A stretch of DNA of 64,000 bases from JAIQGF01 sp051006995 (GTDB taxonomy: Bacteria; Acidobacteriota; Terriglobia; Terriglobales; Acidobacteriaceae), in the NCBI GenBank assembly GCA_051006995.1, contig JBPCSQ010000037.1, forward strand, positions 124,001 through 188,000, in the 5' to 3' direction. Under the pieces are notes generated by a model that saw nothing but the letters and a program-made list of their open reading frames with translations, had not been told where the DNA came from and searched no databases. Positions 18,019 to 25,414 of this stretch are shown here, piece after piece; positions within the stretch are counted from its first letter, which is position 1; each line of letters starts with the position of its first letter. Made by a program: the position numbers and the translations under genes.

Positions 18019-18032
18019 GTCAAACCTGGATA
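18019..18032. repeat. Left 14 bp target-site duplication
   Basis: GTCAAACCTGGATA lies directly outside the left terminal inverted repeat. It is identical and in the same orientation as 32583-32596. A 14 bp duplication is the length typically left by casposon integration. Confidence 0.88.
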
Positions 18033-18075
18033 GGGAAGAGGGAAAGGCACCCCCAAATAGCGCCCCCCCCCCTGC
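18033..18075 (+). repeat. Left terminal inverted repeat
   Basis: Begins GGGAAGAGGGAAAGG at the outer end and ends with AAATAGCG, a run of ten C and TGC. It matches the reverse complement of 32538-32582 throughout, apart from the number of C residues (10 here, 12 there). Confidence 0.9.
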
Positions 18076-18174
18076 ACCGTTTTGTGTGCAAACTCGCTGG
18101 GAATAAAGATTATGTCTGAGGTTCTTAGTCCAACCATCCGACCTGCGAAATGCTGCAGCGGAATGTGAAGTGGT

Positions 18175-19044
18175 TCAGGGACATCCTGCTTGAGGAGCAA
18201 CACTGTCCCCCAGTCGCGGCACCACCTCATCCATGACGTAGTGCACAAACTGTTTGCCTAACTCCGTCAACACATATGGCTTCGTTTCCTCAAAAGCTGA
18301 TTCCATAACTCCAGTTGCGGCAGCACGCGACTGAGGAACTCTGGGCCGTCTGCGGAATCTGCCGTATGCGTCTGTTTCACGCTCCTGGCGGACAACTCCG
18401 CCGGTACTCAAATCGCGAATCAGGAGTCTAAAGAGATCGGCCTCCGCCGAATCTTCGCGAGGGCGTTGGTCATGAATTTTGTCCCAGAGCTCCCCTCGTG
18501 TAATTCCCGGGTCGCGATAGATTTCCTTAATCACTGAAAAGTGAGCTTCGTGATACTGGTCAATCCACAGCACAAAGAGCCGAACCAGATCATCGGAACA
18601 AAGTTTTATTGCGCTGGCATTCATTATCAGTTTCTTCAGCATCTGTCTTTTCTCTTCGGTGTCCGCCTCATCCCAAGAACGGAAACATCGCTTCACGAGA
18701 GCCAAGAATTCAGGAGATTCAATCCGATCTTTGATCTCGTCTCCGAAACCATCAAGCCTCTGAAAAATTTCAAACAGCGTGTTCATCAAGTCTTGCGCCT
18801 TCTCCTGGTGTTCGAGTAACCATGCGCGATGGAGTTCGTTGATCTTGTCTTGGTCCTTCTCGGCGCTCAGACTCGCTGATGCTCCGATAACGCCACCGAC
18901 CCATGGAATACTACTGAGAGCAGCAATGAAGAATCGGACATACTTTCTATATTTCCCACCACTTAGGCGTTCGACGATTGCGTCCTGTGCTCCCAGAGGC
19001 TCTGGTCCAGGGGCTGCTGCCTGTTGTTGTAATCCGTCGCCCAT
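18175..19044 (-). CDS. Helical protein of unknown function, casposon cargo
   Basis: The ATG at 19044 follows a strong GGAGGT and gives 289 residues; the frame continues to 19110. A short hydrophobic stretch (FFIAALSSIPWVGGVIGAS) lies near residue 40-60, followed by a mainly alpha-helical, acidic body. A winged-helix-like segment is suggested by IYRDPGITRGELWDKIHDQRP and the later LLIRDLSTGGVVRQ. It looks like a conserved protein family of unknown function. The hydrophobic segment plus a winged helix could mean a membrane-associated sensor or an immunity/defence-type effector, but that is speculation. It is the leftmost gene of the element and is divergent from the secreted-protein run. Confidence 0.7.
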   Translation of the reverse strand: MGDGLQQQAAAPGPEPLGAQDAIVERLSGGKYRKYVRFFIAALSSIPWVGGVIGASASLSAEKDQDKINELHRAWLLEHQEKAQDLMNTLFEIFQRLDGFGDEIKDRIESPEFLALVKRCFRSWDEADTEEKRQMLKKLIMNASAIKLCSDDLVRLFVLWIDQYHEAHFSVIKEIYRDPGITRGELWDKIHDQRPREDSAEADLFRLLIRDLSTGGVVRQERETDAYGRFRRRPRVPQSRAAATGVMESAFEETKPYVLTELGKQFVHYVMDEVVPRLGDSVAPQAGCP

Positions 19045-19140
19045 GGTTGCAACCTCCAATGTCGGGGCTTGTTTTTTGCCTGCGCGCAGCTCAGAATAAG
19101 TGTTTCCCAACGTAGAGTTTATGTCCGCAAAGGAGAATGT

Positions 19141-19614
19141 ATGAAGAGGCTCCTTTCGGTTCTTGGCGTCATTGCAATTCTGGCCGTATCGGTTTTAGGT
19201 CAAACTTACGGCGATGCTCGCAATTTCAACAGCTGCAAGTACGGCTCGTATGACTGTAACCGAAATTTACTGACTCCCGAGCAAGTTACTCTCGTCAACC
19301 AAGCTGCGCTGAACCGAAATTTCAACAACTGCAAGTACGGCTCGTATGACTGTGACCGGAATTTACTGACCCCCGAGCAGGCCGCCTCACTACCAGTCCC
19401 TCAGCCAAGTATCTCCCAGACTTCTGCAATCGGATCCTCTGTAGGGACAGCATGTGCGGAAAACGGCTCTTGCTATGGTGATCTGAACCAAAATGGAGTC
19501 CCCAAGACCGTTCATGTCGATGGTTACTACCGGAAAGATGGAACATACGTCCGAGGACACTACAGGAGCGCCCCTGGTACAAATCCGCCTCGTTCCGGCG
19601 CTCGGCATAAGTAA
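19141..19614 (+). CDS. Small secreted Cys-containing protein with a tandem repeat, cargo
   Basis: A 157-residue exported protein. ATG 19141 follows AAAGGAG and starts a signal peptide (MKRLLSVLGVIAILAVSVLGQ). Two near-identical units of about 33 residues follow, each containing NFN-CKYGSYDC-RNLLTPEQ with a pair of cysteines. The C-terminal block GYYRKDGTYVRGHYRS is a widespread motif in small secreted and phage-associated proteins. The function is unknown. It is the first of a run of small exported proteins inside the element. The repeated cysteine pairs suggest disulphides outside the cytoplasm. Confidence 0.7.
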   Translation: MKRLLSVLGVIAILAVSVLGQTYGDARNFNSCKYGSYDCNRNLLTPEQVTLVNQAALNRNFNNCKYGSYDCDRNLLTPEQAASLPVPQPSISQTSAIGSSVGTACAENGSCYGDLNQNGVPKTVHVDGYYRKDGTYVRGHYRSAPGTNPPRSGARHK

Positions 19615-19640
19615 ATTTGAAAACAGTTACAACTGCAGGA

Positions 19641-19892
19641 CTATTGCGTCTTCCACTCTCGTACGCCGCCATGCTGGGAGCATGCGCCTCTGCCAGTCGC
19701 GCTGCTAGATGTGCCGTCCTTGCACGTGGCCCCTCTTCGAGAAGATTTCGGAGTCGATTTCTTGGACTTGTGTGTTTTCGAAGTAGTCGTTTTATGCGAG
19801 GTTGAAGATCGCGACCGAGAACCCTTGGCTGCGACCGGGGATGCAAATAGCGTAATCGCGAGAAGAGCTGCGGCAAATTTTCGTAACATCAT
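19641..19892 (-). CDS. Small secreted basic protein with a CKDGT...GACSQHGGV motif, cargo
   Basis: About 83 residues. The start at 19892 is favoured because GGAG lies six bases before it (19904 is the outermost ATG). A signal peptide ends near SPVAAKG. It is followed by a Ser/Lys/Thr-rich basic linker and a C-terminal block CKDGTSSSATGRGACSQHGGV. That block, with two cysteines and a histidine, is the hallmark of a small domain found in many secreted proteins (DUF3761-like, from memory). The gene runs against its neighbours. The function is unknown. Confidence 0.6.
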   Translation of the reverse strand: MMLRKFAAALLAITLFASPVAAKGSRSRSSTSHKTTTSKTHKSKKSTPKSSRRGATCKDGTSSSATGRGACSQHGGVREWKTQ

Positions 19893-20057
19893 CAGTGGCT
19901 CCATGAACCGAGATACGGAAGTCTAGCGGAGACACGCAACACATACACATTGCTTTGTAATTCCAACATTCCCGATTTGGGAAACTCTCACCGAAAGCTT
20001 GCACCTTGACAAATGCAGGCTGCACAATGTGTGACCAATTTACTAGAGGAGCAAGCG

Positions 20058-20327
20058 ATGAAACGGTTTTTCGCGATCTTGGTTCTGTGCTTCTCATTGT
20101 TGCCACTTGCCACAGTCGCGGCACCACCTCAAACCTCCAAGGGCAACCAAACTGAAAGGACGACTCAGGGTAATCCAAACGTCAAAGTCTGGGTCAACAC
20201 GCGATCCGGCGTTTATCACTGCCCAGGTACGCGTTGGTACGGCAACACGAAGAACGGTGAGTACATGACACAAAAGCAAGCGCGGGAGAAGGGTTACCGG
20301 CCCGCATACGGAAAGGTTTGCCAGTAA
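20058..20327 (+). CDS. Small secreted protein with a VYHCPGTRWYG motif, cargo
   Basis: An 89-residue exported protein. ATG 20058 follows GAGGAG and opens a signal peptide (MKRFFAILVLCFSLLPLATVAA). The mature part ends in a conserved block VWVNTRSGVYHCPGTRWYGNT, then GEYMTQKQAREKGYRPAYGKVC. This recalls the small Ada-like metal-binding fold seen in secreted DNA-entry nuclease tails, with two cysteines, but the metal site is not proven. The function is unknown. It is co-oriented with the next two genes. Confidence 0.65.
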   Translation: MKRFFAILVLCFSLLPLATVAAPPQTSKGNQTERTTQGNPNVKVWVNTRSGVYHCPGTRWYGNTKNGEYMTQKQAREKGYRPAYGKVCQ

Positions 20328-20362
20328 GAAATGAACACGAGCTGGCGACGTTGGTGGCCTAA

Positions 20363-20695
20363 ATGAAGAGTCCGGGCTTTCTCGGCATTGCGCTGCTTTT
20401 CTTAATTGCCGGTTCATTTGTTGGCACCGCGCACGCGGATCGCGGCATCGTGGTGAAGCGAAAGAGTGGTTGCGATTACTTCGTGGTCTATTCCTCTTCA
20501 GGCTATGCCGTGCTTGAGTGGTTCGGCGGTTATGATCCCGATGAAGAAGACATTCTCGTGGGGACAATAAACTCCTATGGAATGCGTGACGTGCACGATG
20601 AGACAGCGGACGATGACGTGACCGTATGGGTTGAAGATTACCGCGTGTCGCGCAGCAAAGCCATGGAGATACTGTACGAAAAATGTGAGGAGTGA
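20363..20695 (+). CDS. Small secreted acidic protein, cargo
   Basis: A 110-residue protein with a signal peptide (MKSPGFLGIALLFLIAGSFVGTAHA) and an acidic, beta-rich mature part containing two cysteines (one in KSGCDYFVVY, one at the C-terminal KCEE). I do not recognise the family. It lies 35 bp after the preceding gene and 6 bp before the next, so the three probably form one transcript. Confidence 0.6.
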   Translation: MKSPGFLGIALLFLIAGSFVGTAHADRGIVVKRKSGCDYFVVYSSSGYAVLEWFGGYDPDEEDILVGTINSYGMRDVHDETADDDVTVWVEDYRVSRSKAMEILYEKCEE

Positions 20696-20701
20696 GACCG
20701 T

Positions 20702-21265
20702 GTGCGTACGCGTTGCCTCGTAGCTATCTCGCTGTTGATTGCATCGAGCGGTATCGCACATGGTCAAGAGGCCGCTCCTCGCCAATGTGGGTACGATAGA
20801 TGGCCGGTGAAGATTCTCGCGGACAAAGACCGCAAGCGCGTTGATATGCACCCAGTCGACACGACTGTTGCGAAGCTCGGAGCTATCCCAATCCATGAAA
20901 TTCCTTACCCCTACGACCGCAGGATTGAGCCTGAGGAATTACGCGTTTACCGAGTCAAGGCGCGCTTACTTCGCGTAAAACGGGAAAAAGATTCGGATCT
21001 GCACCTGCTCGTGGCGGATGTTGCCGACGATTCGAAACGCATGATCGTGGAGATTCCGGCACCTGAATGTGCGGAAGGGACTGGTCACGAGGAGGACTAT
21101 CGCGCTGCGCGGGAAGCGGTTAGGACTGCAAGTCCTGGCGCGGCACTGGAGATTATGGGTGTAGCATTCTTTGACTTCTTGCACGAACAGCATGGCGCAG
21201 CGCCGAACGGAATAGAACTCCATCCGGTGCTGCACGTGAGAATCGATGAGCGAAGTGAGCGCTAA
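20702..21265 (+). CDS. Small secreted protein, CGxxRWPVK family, cargo
   Basis: A 187-residue protein beginning at GTG 20702, preceded by GTGAGGAGTGAG. The signal peptide ends near GIAHGQ. The mature protein opens with CGYDRWPVKILADKDRKRV and contains FRVKARLL-type and DLHLLVADV strands, then MIVEIPAPEC. This arrangement is seen in a family of small exported proteins from soil bacteria with an OB-fold-like nuclease-inhibitor or binding appearance. The function is unknown; family membership is from pattern memory only. It is 30 bp upstream of the protease/TPR gene. Confidence 0.6.
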   Translation: MRTRCLVAISLLIASSGIAHGQEAAPRQCGYDRWPVKILADKDRKRVDMHPVDTTVAKLGAIPIHEIPYPYDRRIEPEELRVYRVKARLLRVKREKDSDLHLLVADVADDSKRMIVEIPAPECAEGTGHEEDYRAAREAVRTASPGAALEIMGVAFFDFLHEQHGAAPNGIELHPVLHVRIDERSER

Positions 21266-21295
21266 AAGTCTTCTCGTCGGTTTCGGAGGATCCTG

Positions 21296-23212
21296 ATGTT
21301 TCTGCGGGTCCCGTTTTTGGTCATTGGCCTCATGGTCAGCATCGCGGTTGGCCAAGATGACGTCGGTCGTCGCATTTATTCCGAAGCTTCACCCAGCGTA
21401 GTCGTGCTGTACATCGAATCGTCAGCAGGGGAATATGTGGCGCAGGGTTCGGGATTTTTTGTTGCTGGAGGAAAGATCGCCACCAATGCTCATGTAGCCG
21501 ATGCGGGAAAGGTATTTGTAGAGCTTGGTCCGGCAAGACTTCCTGCGAGTCTAAGTGCTGTCGATCACGTTAACGATCTTGCACTCTTGATCATCGATGC
21601 CAAAGTATCCATCAAGCCTCTTGCGCTCGCGAAGTCGCTTCCACGTCCTGGCGATGTGATCTTTGCAATAACCAATCCTCGCGGCCTTGAAAGATCGATT
21701 AGCCAAGGCTTGGTCTCGGCGACTAGGGAAATAGAAGGTCGCGAATTATTACAAGTCACCGCACCCATATCTCACGGTTCATCAGGAGGTCCAATACTAA
21801 ACGCGTCTGGTGAAGTGGTCGGGGTTGCTGTCGGGGCATTTTCGAGCGGTCAAAATCTAAACTTCGCTGTGCCCGTGACATTGCTGGCACGACTGATGCG
21901 TGGCGAGTTTTCACTCAGCAACTCCCCTCCAACAGTTGTGCTCGATGAGGCGGAGGCAATCGAAAAACAACTCAATGACAGCACGTTTTCGGACGACCCC
22001 GATTCCGAATACCAAAAGAAACACACCCGAGCTGTACATCTGCTCAGACAGGCGCTCGACAGAGCTGGGAACAATTATGCAACACTACTTCGAACGGCCA
22101 ACATAGCATCACAAGTAAATTCTGATCTTGCAGCTGAGGCTGCGGAACGCGCGATCAAAATAAAATCAACTTCCGAGGCTCAGTTATTATTGGCGGACGC
22201 TGCAACAGACCAGTACATATTCGAAGCAGATGAGGAAAAGAAAAAGCGAGTTATGGCTAAGGCAGAACAGGCCGCTCGCGCAGCAATGCGCTCAGCAAAA
22301 CAACCAAGCTCAAAGATGTTCTTCAGACTGGCGAATGTCTTGGAAGATGAAGGACGATGCGCGGATGCTATTCCCGTTTTTCGATCGGGTTTTAGTGCGG
22401 GTCAAACTGAATCCGATTCGGACTGGAAGTTGTGGAGCTTGCGAGGCGTAATTAGATGCGACGATACTCTTGGCAATATCGACGACGGTGTGAGCTGGTT
22501 CTATACATTAGTTAAAAGTGGAAATGCTGGAGTAGTCGATTGGAGATCACACGCACAACGGCTTGCGAAAGCAATGCGATGGAAGGAGGCTGGTGATGCA
22601 TATGGCGTTGCAGCAGGATTGGGCGGCGATTATACAAATCAATGCATGGCGGGTCTTTGTTACGCGGGTGTGAATGATGACTTGGCATTGTCCTCGTCGC
22701 GGAGTTGTATCGATAAAGGTAGCGGGATAAAGAATTCCGAGAAGGCGATTGCACAAGCACATTGGATTGTCGCTGATGTGCTGCAGAGACGAGGCGTTTA
22801 TGGAGAGGCTTTGACGCACTCAAAAGAGTCTACGACCCTCGATGATTCCCAGCCGTGGTACTTCGACACCCTAGCGAGAAGTCTGCTTAGTTTGCATCGT
22901 CCCAGTGAGGCGATTCATGCTGCGAAGGAGGCAATTCGGTTAGCAGACGGAAAATATGCTGATATCCATTTCACGCTGGGCCGCGCGTACTTTGACAGCG
23001 AGAATTGGGCTCTCGCGGTGGAGAGCTTTAAAAAAGCGGCCGAACTCGACTCGCGTGACGACGCAGCGGCCTACAATATCGCGCTTTGCTACTCTAGAAT
23101 GCGATATTTCATTGACGCGGCCCGATGGTACGAAGAGGTTCTCAGGCGAAATCCAAATCACCCGGACAAGGCGCTAATCTTGGATAGGATTCGGACGTTG
23201 CGAACACCGTAA
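21296..23212 (+). CDS. Secreted trypsin-like serine protease with TPR repeats, cargo
   Basis: A 638-residue exported protein. The signal peptide (residues 1-19) is followed by an HtrA/trypsin-type domain with triad H66 (TNAHVAD), D94 (VNDLALL) and S163 (GSSGGP). There is no PDZ domain; from about residue 230 the rest is helical, with TPR repeats near the C-terminus (ALTHSKESTTLDDSQPWYFDTLA and later units). It probably cleaves or senses envelope or external proteins. The codon use is AT-richer than the flanking chromosome. It is the last gene of the cargo run and converges with cas1, whose stop is 4 bp away. Confidence 0.8.
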   Translation: MFLRVPFLVIGLMVSIAVGQDDVGRRIYSEASPSVVVLYIESSAGEYVAQGSGFFVAGGKIATNAHVADAGKVFVELGPARLPASLSAVDHVNDLALLIIDAKVSIKPLALAKSLPRPGDVIFAITNPRGLERSISQGLVSATREIEGRELLQVTAPISHGSSGGPILNASGEVVGVAVGAFSSGQNLNFAVPVTLLARLMRGEFSLSNSPPTVVLDEAEAIEKQLNDSTFSDDPDSEYQKKHTRAVHLLRQALDRAGNNYATLLRTANIASQVNSDLAAEAAERAIKIKSTSEAQLLLADAATDQYIFEADEEKKKRVMAKAEQAARAAMRSAKQPSSKMFFRLANVLEDEGRCADAIPVFRSGFSAGQTESDSDWKLWSLRGVIRCDDTLGNIDDGVSWFYTLVKSGNAGVVDWRSHAQRLAKAMRWKEAGDAYGVAAGLGGDYTNQCMAGLCYAGVNDDLALSSSRSCIDKGSGIKNSEKAIAQAHWIVADVLQRRGVYGEALTHSKESTTLDDSQPWYFDTLARSLLSLHRPSEAIHAAKEAIRLADGKYADIHFTLGRAYFDSENWALAVESFKKAAELDSRDDAAAYNIALCYSRMRYFIDAARWYEEVLRRNPNHPDKALILDRIRTLRTP

Positions 23213-23216
23213 TCGT

Positions 23217-24782
23217 CTAGTTGCGCTCATTCGTTTTGTTCCGTGCTCCCACTAGATCGGCAAGCCGCTGCCAGTGGCGTTCGTGCGGTTGGCGCTTACC
23301 CCTTCGAATATCCGTGGCGTAAACAATCGATACACCCATGGCCTTTGCAACCGCTGCATTAGTCATGTTCGCGAGTGCAGGCTGAATCCTGTTCGTGTAA
23401 ACATCTTCAGTGAGCCACGTCGGTTGGTCAGACGCACGCCAAGCATAGCGAGCCAGGTTTCGCTGACGCATCGTTTCTGAGCGGCGGGCCTTAGCTTCAG
23501 GAGCATGCGCGATTTCCCGTCCAATGCGCGCATACTCGGTCAGCCGCTCGGCGGCAACTGCCTTGTTGCACTCGAGGCAATGCACGCTGTCCGGTTCGAT
23601 GGTTCTACCGCACCCTCGGCACAGGTTTTCGCGTTTTGGTACAGCCATCGCTGGTGCAATAGAGTCAGCTCCCTTGGCTGCGCGCTTGTGACGCTGCGTC
23701 AAACGCGTCGGGGGAGTAGTCTCGCGTTCAGCTCTGCGCTGCCGCGTCCACAATTGCCGCGCGACCCACTCCGCAACCGGAGCGACCGCACGTGCCCATA
23801 TCGGTGCGGTTTCTGCAATTTGCGCAGCAAACTTTGCCATCAGTCGGCAATTGCCGTCCCGCTGCTCGAAAAACCATTCACGTCGAAGCGGCTGTTGTAT
23901 GAACCCAAGAACGTATTCGTCGATCTTGGCTCGAATCGGCTCCATCAGGTCACAAGCCAAGCTGTCGCGTGCGGGAGCGTCAACATGAATAAAACCTAGC
24001 CCCGGATCGAGGCCCAGCGCGGCGGCTGCTAATCGGCTCTCCGCTTCGAGAATGGCATACAGGTAATTCAGCATCGCGTTAGCGGGATTGGTCGCAAGCC
24101 GCTGTGAGCCTGTCAATAAAGACTTGCGTGTTCCAAATGTGCGCCAATGCTCCGGTACACGCGGCAAGTCTTGCCTCGGGAACAGAATTGGCAGAGATCG
24201 CCAAGCTGCCCAATATGCAGCTGCACCTTGTGACTCCAAGAACCGAACGGCCTCCAGCGTCTCGGCTTCCGCAAGCGCGAGCCGGTAATCCGAGATAGTT
24301 TGAGCCGCATCGACATTCTGCAGCTTGTCACGTGCGACCCGTTCTTGTGCGGCGAGCTTTTGGCTGATCAGTTCACGCGCGATAACTACATCGGCACCGG
24401 AATGCGGAGCGAGGGCTTGCGCGCGCCGTAACCGGCTGTCCGAGGGGCGAACCGGACCCGTTGTGGCGAGCACAGAACCGTCGCGCTCAAGCATGACGAA
24501 ACAGGCGTCCTGGTCTGCCAGCCAGCGCAGCGCGGCAAGGGATAGCATTCCGTCAGACCCAATGACGATTAAACGGCGAAGGCCGTGACCTACGCGCGGC
24601 AAACGCATGTGCTGGCGTTTGGTGCTGAGGCCGTGTTCGATGGTCAGGTGACCTCTATCGACGCGGACCTGAATGCCATATCCGTAGAGTGTCACGACCC
24701 CGCAGCGCGGGACAGAGCTCGTGAAAACAACGGGTGGATTGCTGGACAGCGGGGGTTGAGGTACGGTTGTAGAAGCTGCCAT
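23217..24782 (-). CDS. Cas1-family integrase (casposase-like) with zinc ribbon and HTH tail
   Basis: A 521-residue Cas1 homologue, longer than CRISPR Cas1 (about 300-340). The N-terminal beta domain reads LYGYGIQVRVDRGHL and RRLIVIGSDGMLSLAALRWL. The helical catalytic domain keeps the triad: E246 (LNYLYAILEAE), H266 (GLGFIHVD) and D278 (SLACDLMEPIR). The extra C-terminus holds CxxC (388-391) and CxxC (402-405), then a conserved helix-turn-helix-like end (NAAVAKAMGVSIVYATDIRRGKRQPHERHW). No Cas2, CRISPR array or effector is in the window. In casposons Cas1 integrates the element and often carries an HTH tail. Start 24782 is supported by GAGGG upstream. Confidence 0.9.
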   Translation of the reverse strand: MAASTTVPQPPLSSNPPVVFTSSVPRCGVVTLYGYGIQVRVDRGHLTIEHGLSTKRQHMRLPRVGHGLRRLIVIGSDGMLSLAALRWLADQDACFVMLERDGSVLATTGPVRPSDSRLRRAQALAPHSGADVVIARELISQKLAAQERVARDKLQNVDAAQTISDYRLALAEAETLEAVRFLESQGAAAYWAAWRSLPILFPRQDLPRVPEHWRTFGTRKSLLTGSQRLATNPANAMLNYLYAILEAESRLAAAALGLDPGLGFIHVDAPARDSLACDLMEPIRAKIDEYVLGFIQQPLRREWFFEQRDGNCRLMAKFAAQIAETAPIWARAVAPVAEWVARQLWTRQRRAERETTPPTRLTQRHKRAAKGADSIAPAMAVPKRENLCRGCGRTIEPDSVHCLECNKAVAAERLTEYARIGREIAHAPEAKARRSETMRQRNLARYAWRASDQPTWLTEDVYTNRIQPALANMTNAAVAKAMGVSIVYATDIRRGKRQPHERHWQRLADLVGARNKTNERN

Positions 24783-24952
24783 TAGAGTACCCTCTATTGG
24801 TAGTCAGGGCTTGTCGTCTGCTCGTAACAGGCGGCAGGCCCGCTGGGTCTATTGTAATGTAAGTTGTTAATTTTGCAGCAACTTACTTCGAAATTATCCC
24901 CTATGACAAACCCACTCTACGCGGACGCAAGGTCGGTACGCTTCACCTCAAC
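24783..24952. promoter_or_regulatory. Divergent regulatory region of cas1 with inverted repeat
   Basis: AT-richer region between cas1 (leftward) and a small rightward frame. It contains the inverted repeat GTAAGTTG (24859-24866) and CAACTTAC (24879-24886), with 12 bp between them. This could be an operator for the HTH-like protein of the element or a hairpin near a leader. No convincing -35/-10 pair stands out. Confidence 0.4.
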
Positions 24953-25081
24953 ATGAAATTTGATGATGCCGTGTCGGATTTTCTGAAGGTAAAGCCGCCA
25001 GAGAAGAAGAAGCCGGAGAAGAAGCCCAACGGACGCAAGAAAGGAGCCGTAAAGAGGTCGGCGGCCCGTAGGACGACCTAA
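24953..25081 (+). CDS. Small basic protein, possibly with a non-standard upstream start
   Basis: From ATG 24953 there are 42 residues, acidic at the start (MKFDDAVSDFLKVKPPE) and then Lys/Arg/Pro-rich. The same frame is open upstream to about 24862 and reads a protein-like sequence (TYFEIIPYDKPTLRGRK, then VGTLHLN), but has no ATG, GTG or TTG there. Either the protein starts at an unusual codon or the ATG is used. I know of no function. It is the first frame divergent from cas1. Confidence 0.35.
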   Translation: MKFDDAVSDFLKVKPPEKKKPEKKPNGRKKGAVKRSAARRTT

Positions 25082-25284
25082 CGTGCGTGACGGCTGTTAT
25101 CTCCCGATGCCCGCTGCTTTCGTTTCGGCATCTCCAAAATCTTTCGTCGCAGGTTCTCCTGGAAGCGGACTCTATCCACCGCGACCGCCAGTACAAGAAT
25201 GCACAATCCTATTCCAGACAAGAAGCCAGAAAACCAAATTACGATCTCATTGCTTAGCAAAGCCCCACCGCCTAACCGTCGCAT
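25078..25284 (-). CDS. Possible small single-pass membrane protein
   Basis: A 68-residue frame with one clear hydrophobic segment (IVIWFSGFLSGIGLCILVLAVAV), then a basic tail. Length and organisation fit a small inner-membrane protein, but there is no homologue I can name. The 130 bp from 25285 to 25414 hold nothing recognisable. Confidence 0.35.
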   Translation of the reverse strand: MRRLGGGALLSNEIVIWFSGFLSGIGLCILVLAVAVDRVRFQENLRRKILEMPKRKQRASGDNSRHAR

Positions 25285-25414
25285 GGCGACGCCGACGCCA
25301 TTTCTACACGGTTGGGCAGCAGTCTATGCAGTAATCGCTTTTTTGATACGAAATCAGAACAAGCGCGGCCCGACTGTGGGTTTGTCGCGGGTTTGTCAAA
25401 GGGATAACTCCGAC

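Noticed and set aside
19200..19400. Repeats in the small secreted gene as a CRISPR-like array
   Set aside because: The two units are coding, in frame and of protein-repeat character, with no unique spacers.
23217..24782. Cas1 as evidence of a CRISPR-Cas locus
   Set aside because: No Cas2, no effector or interference genes, and no repeat-spacer array was seen within the window. The TIR/TSD frame and PolB point to a casposon instead.
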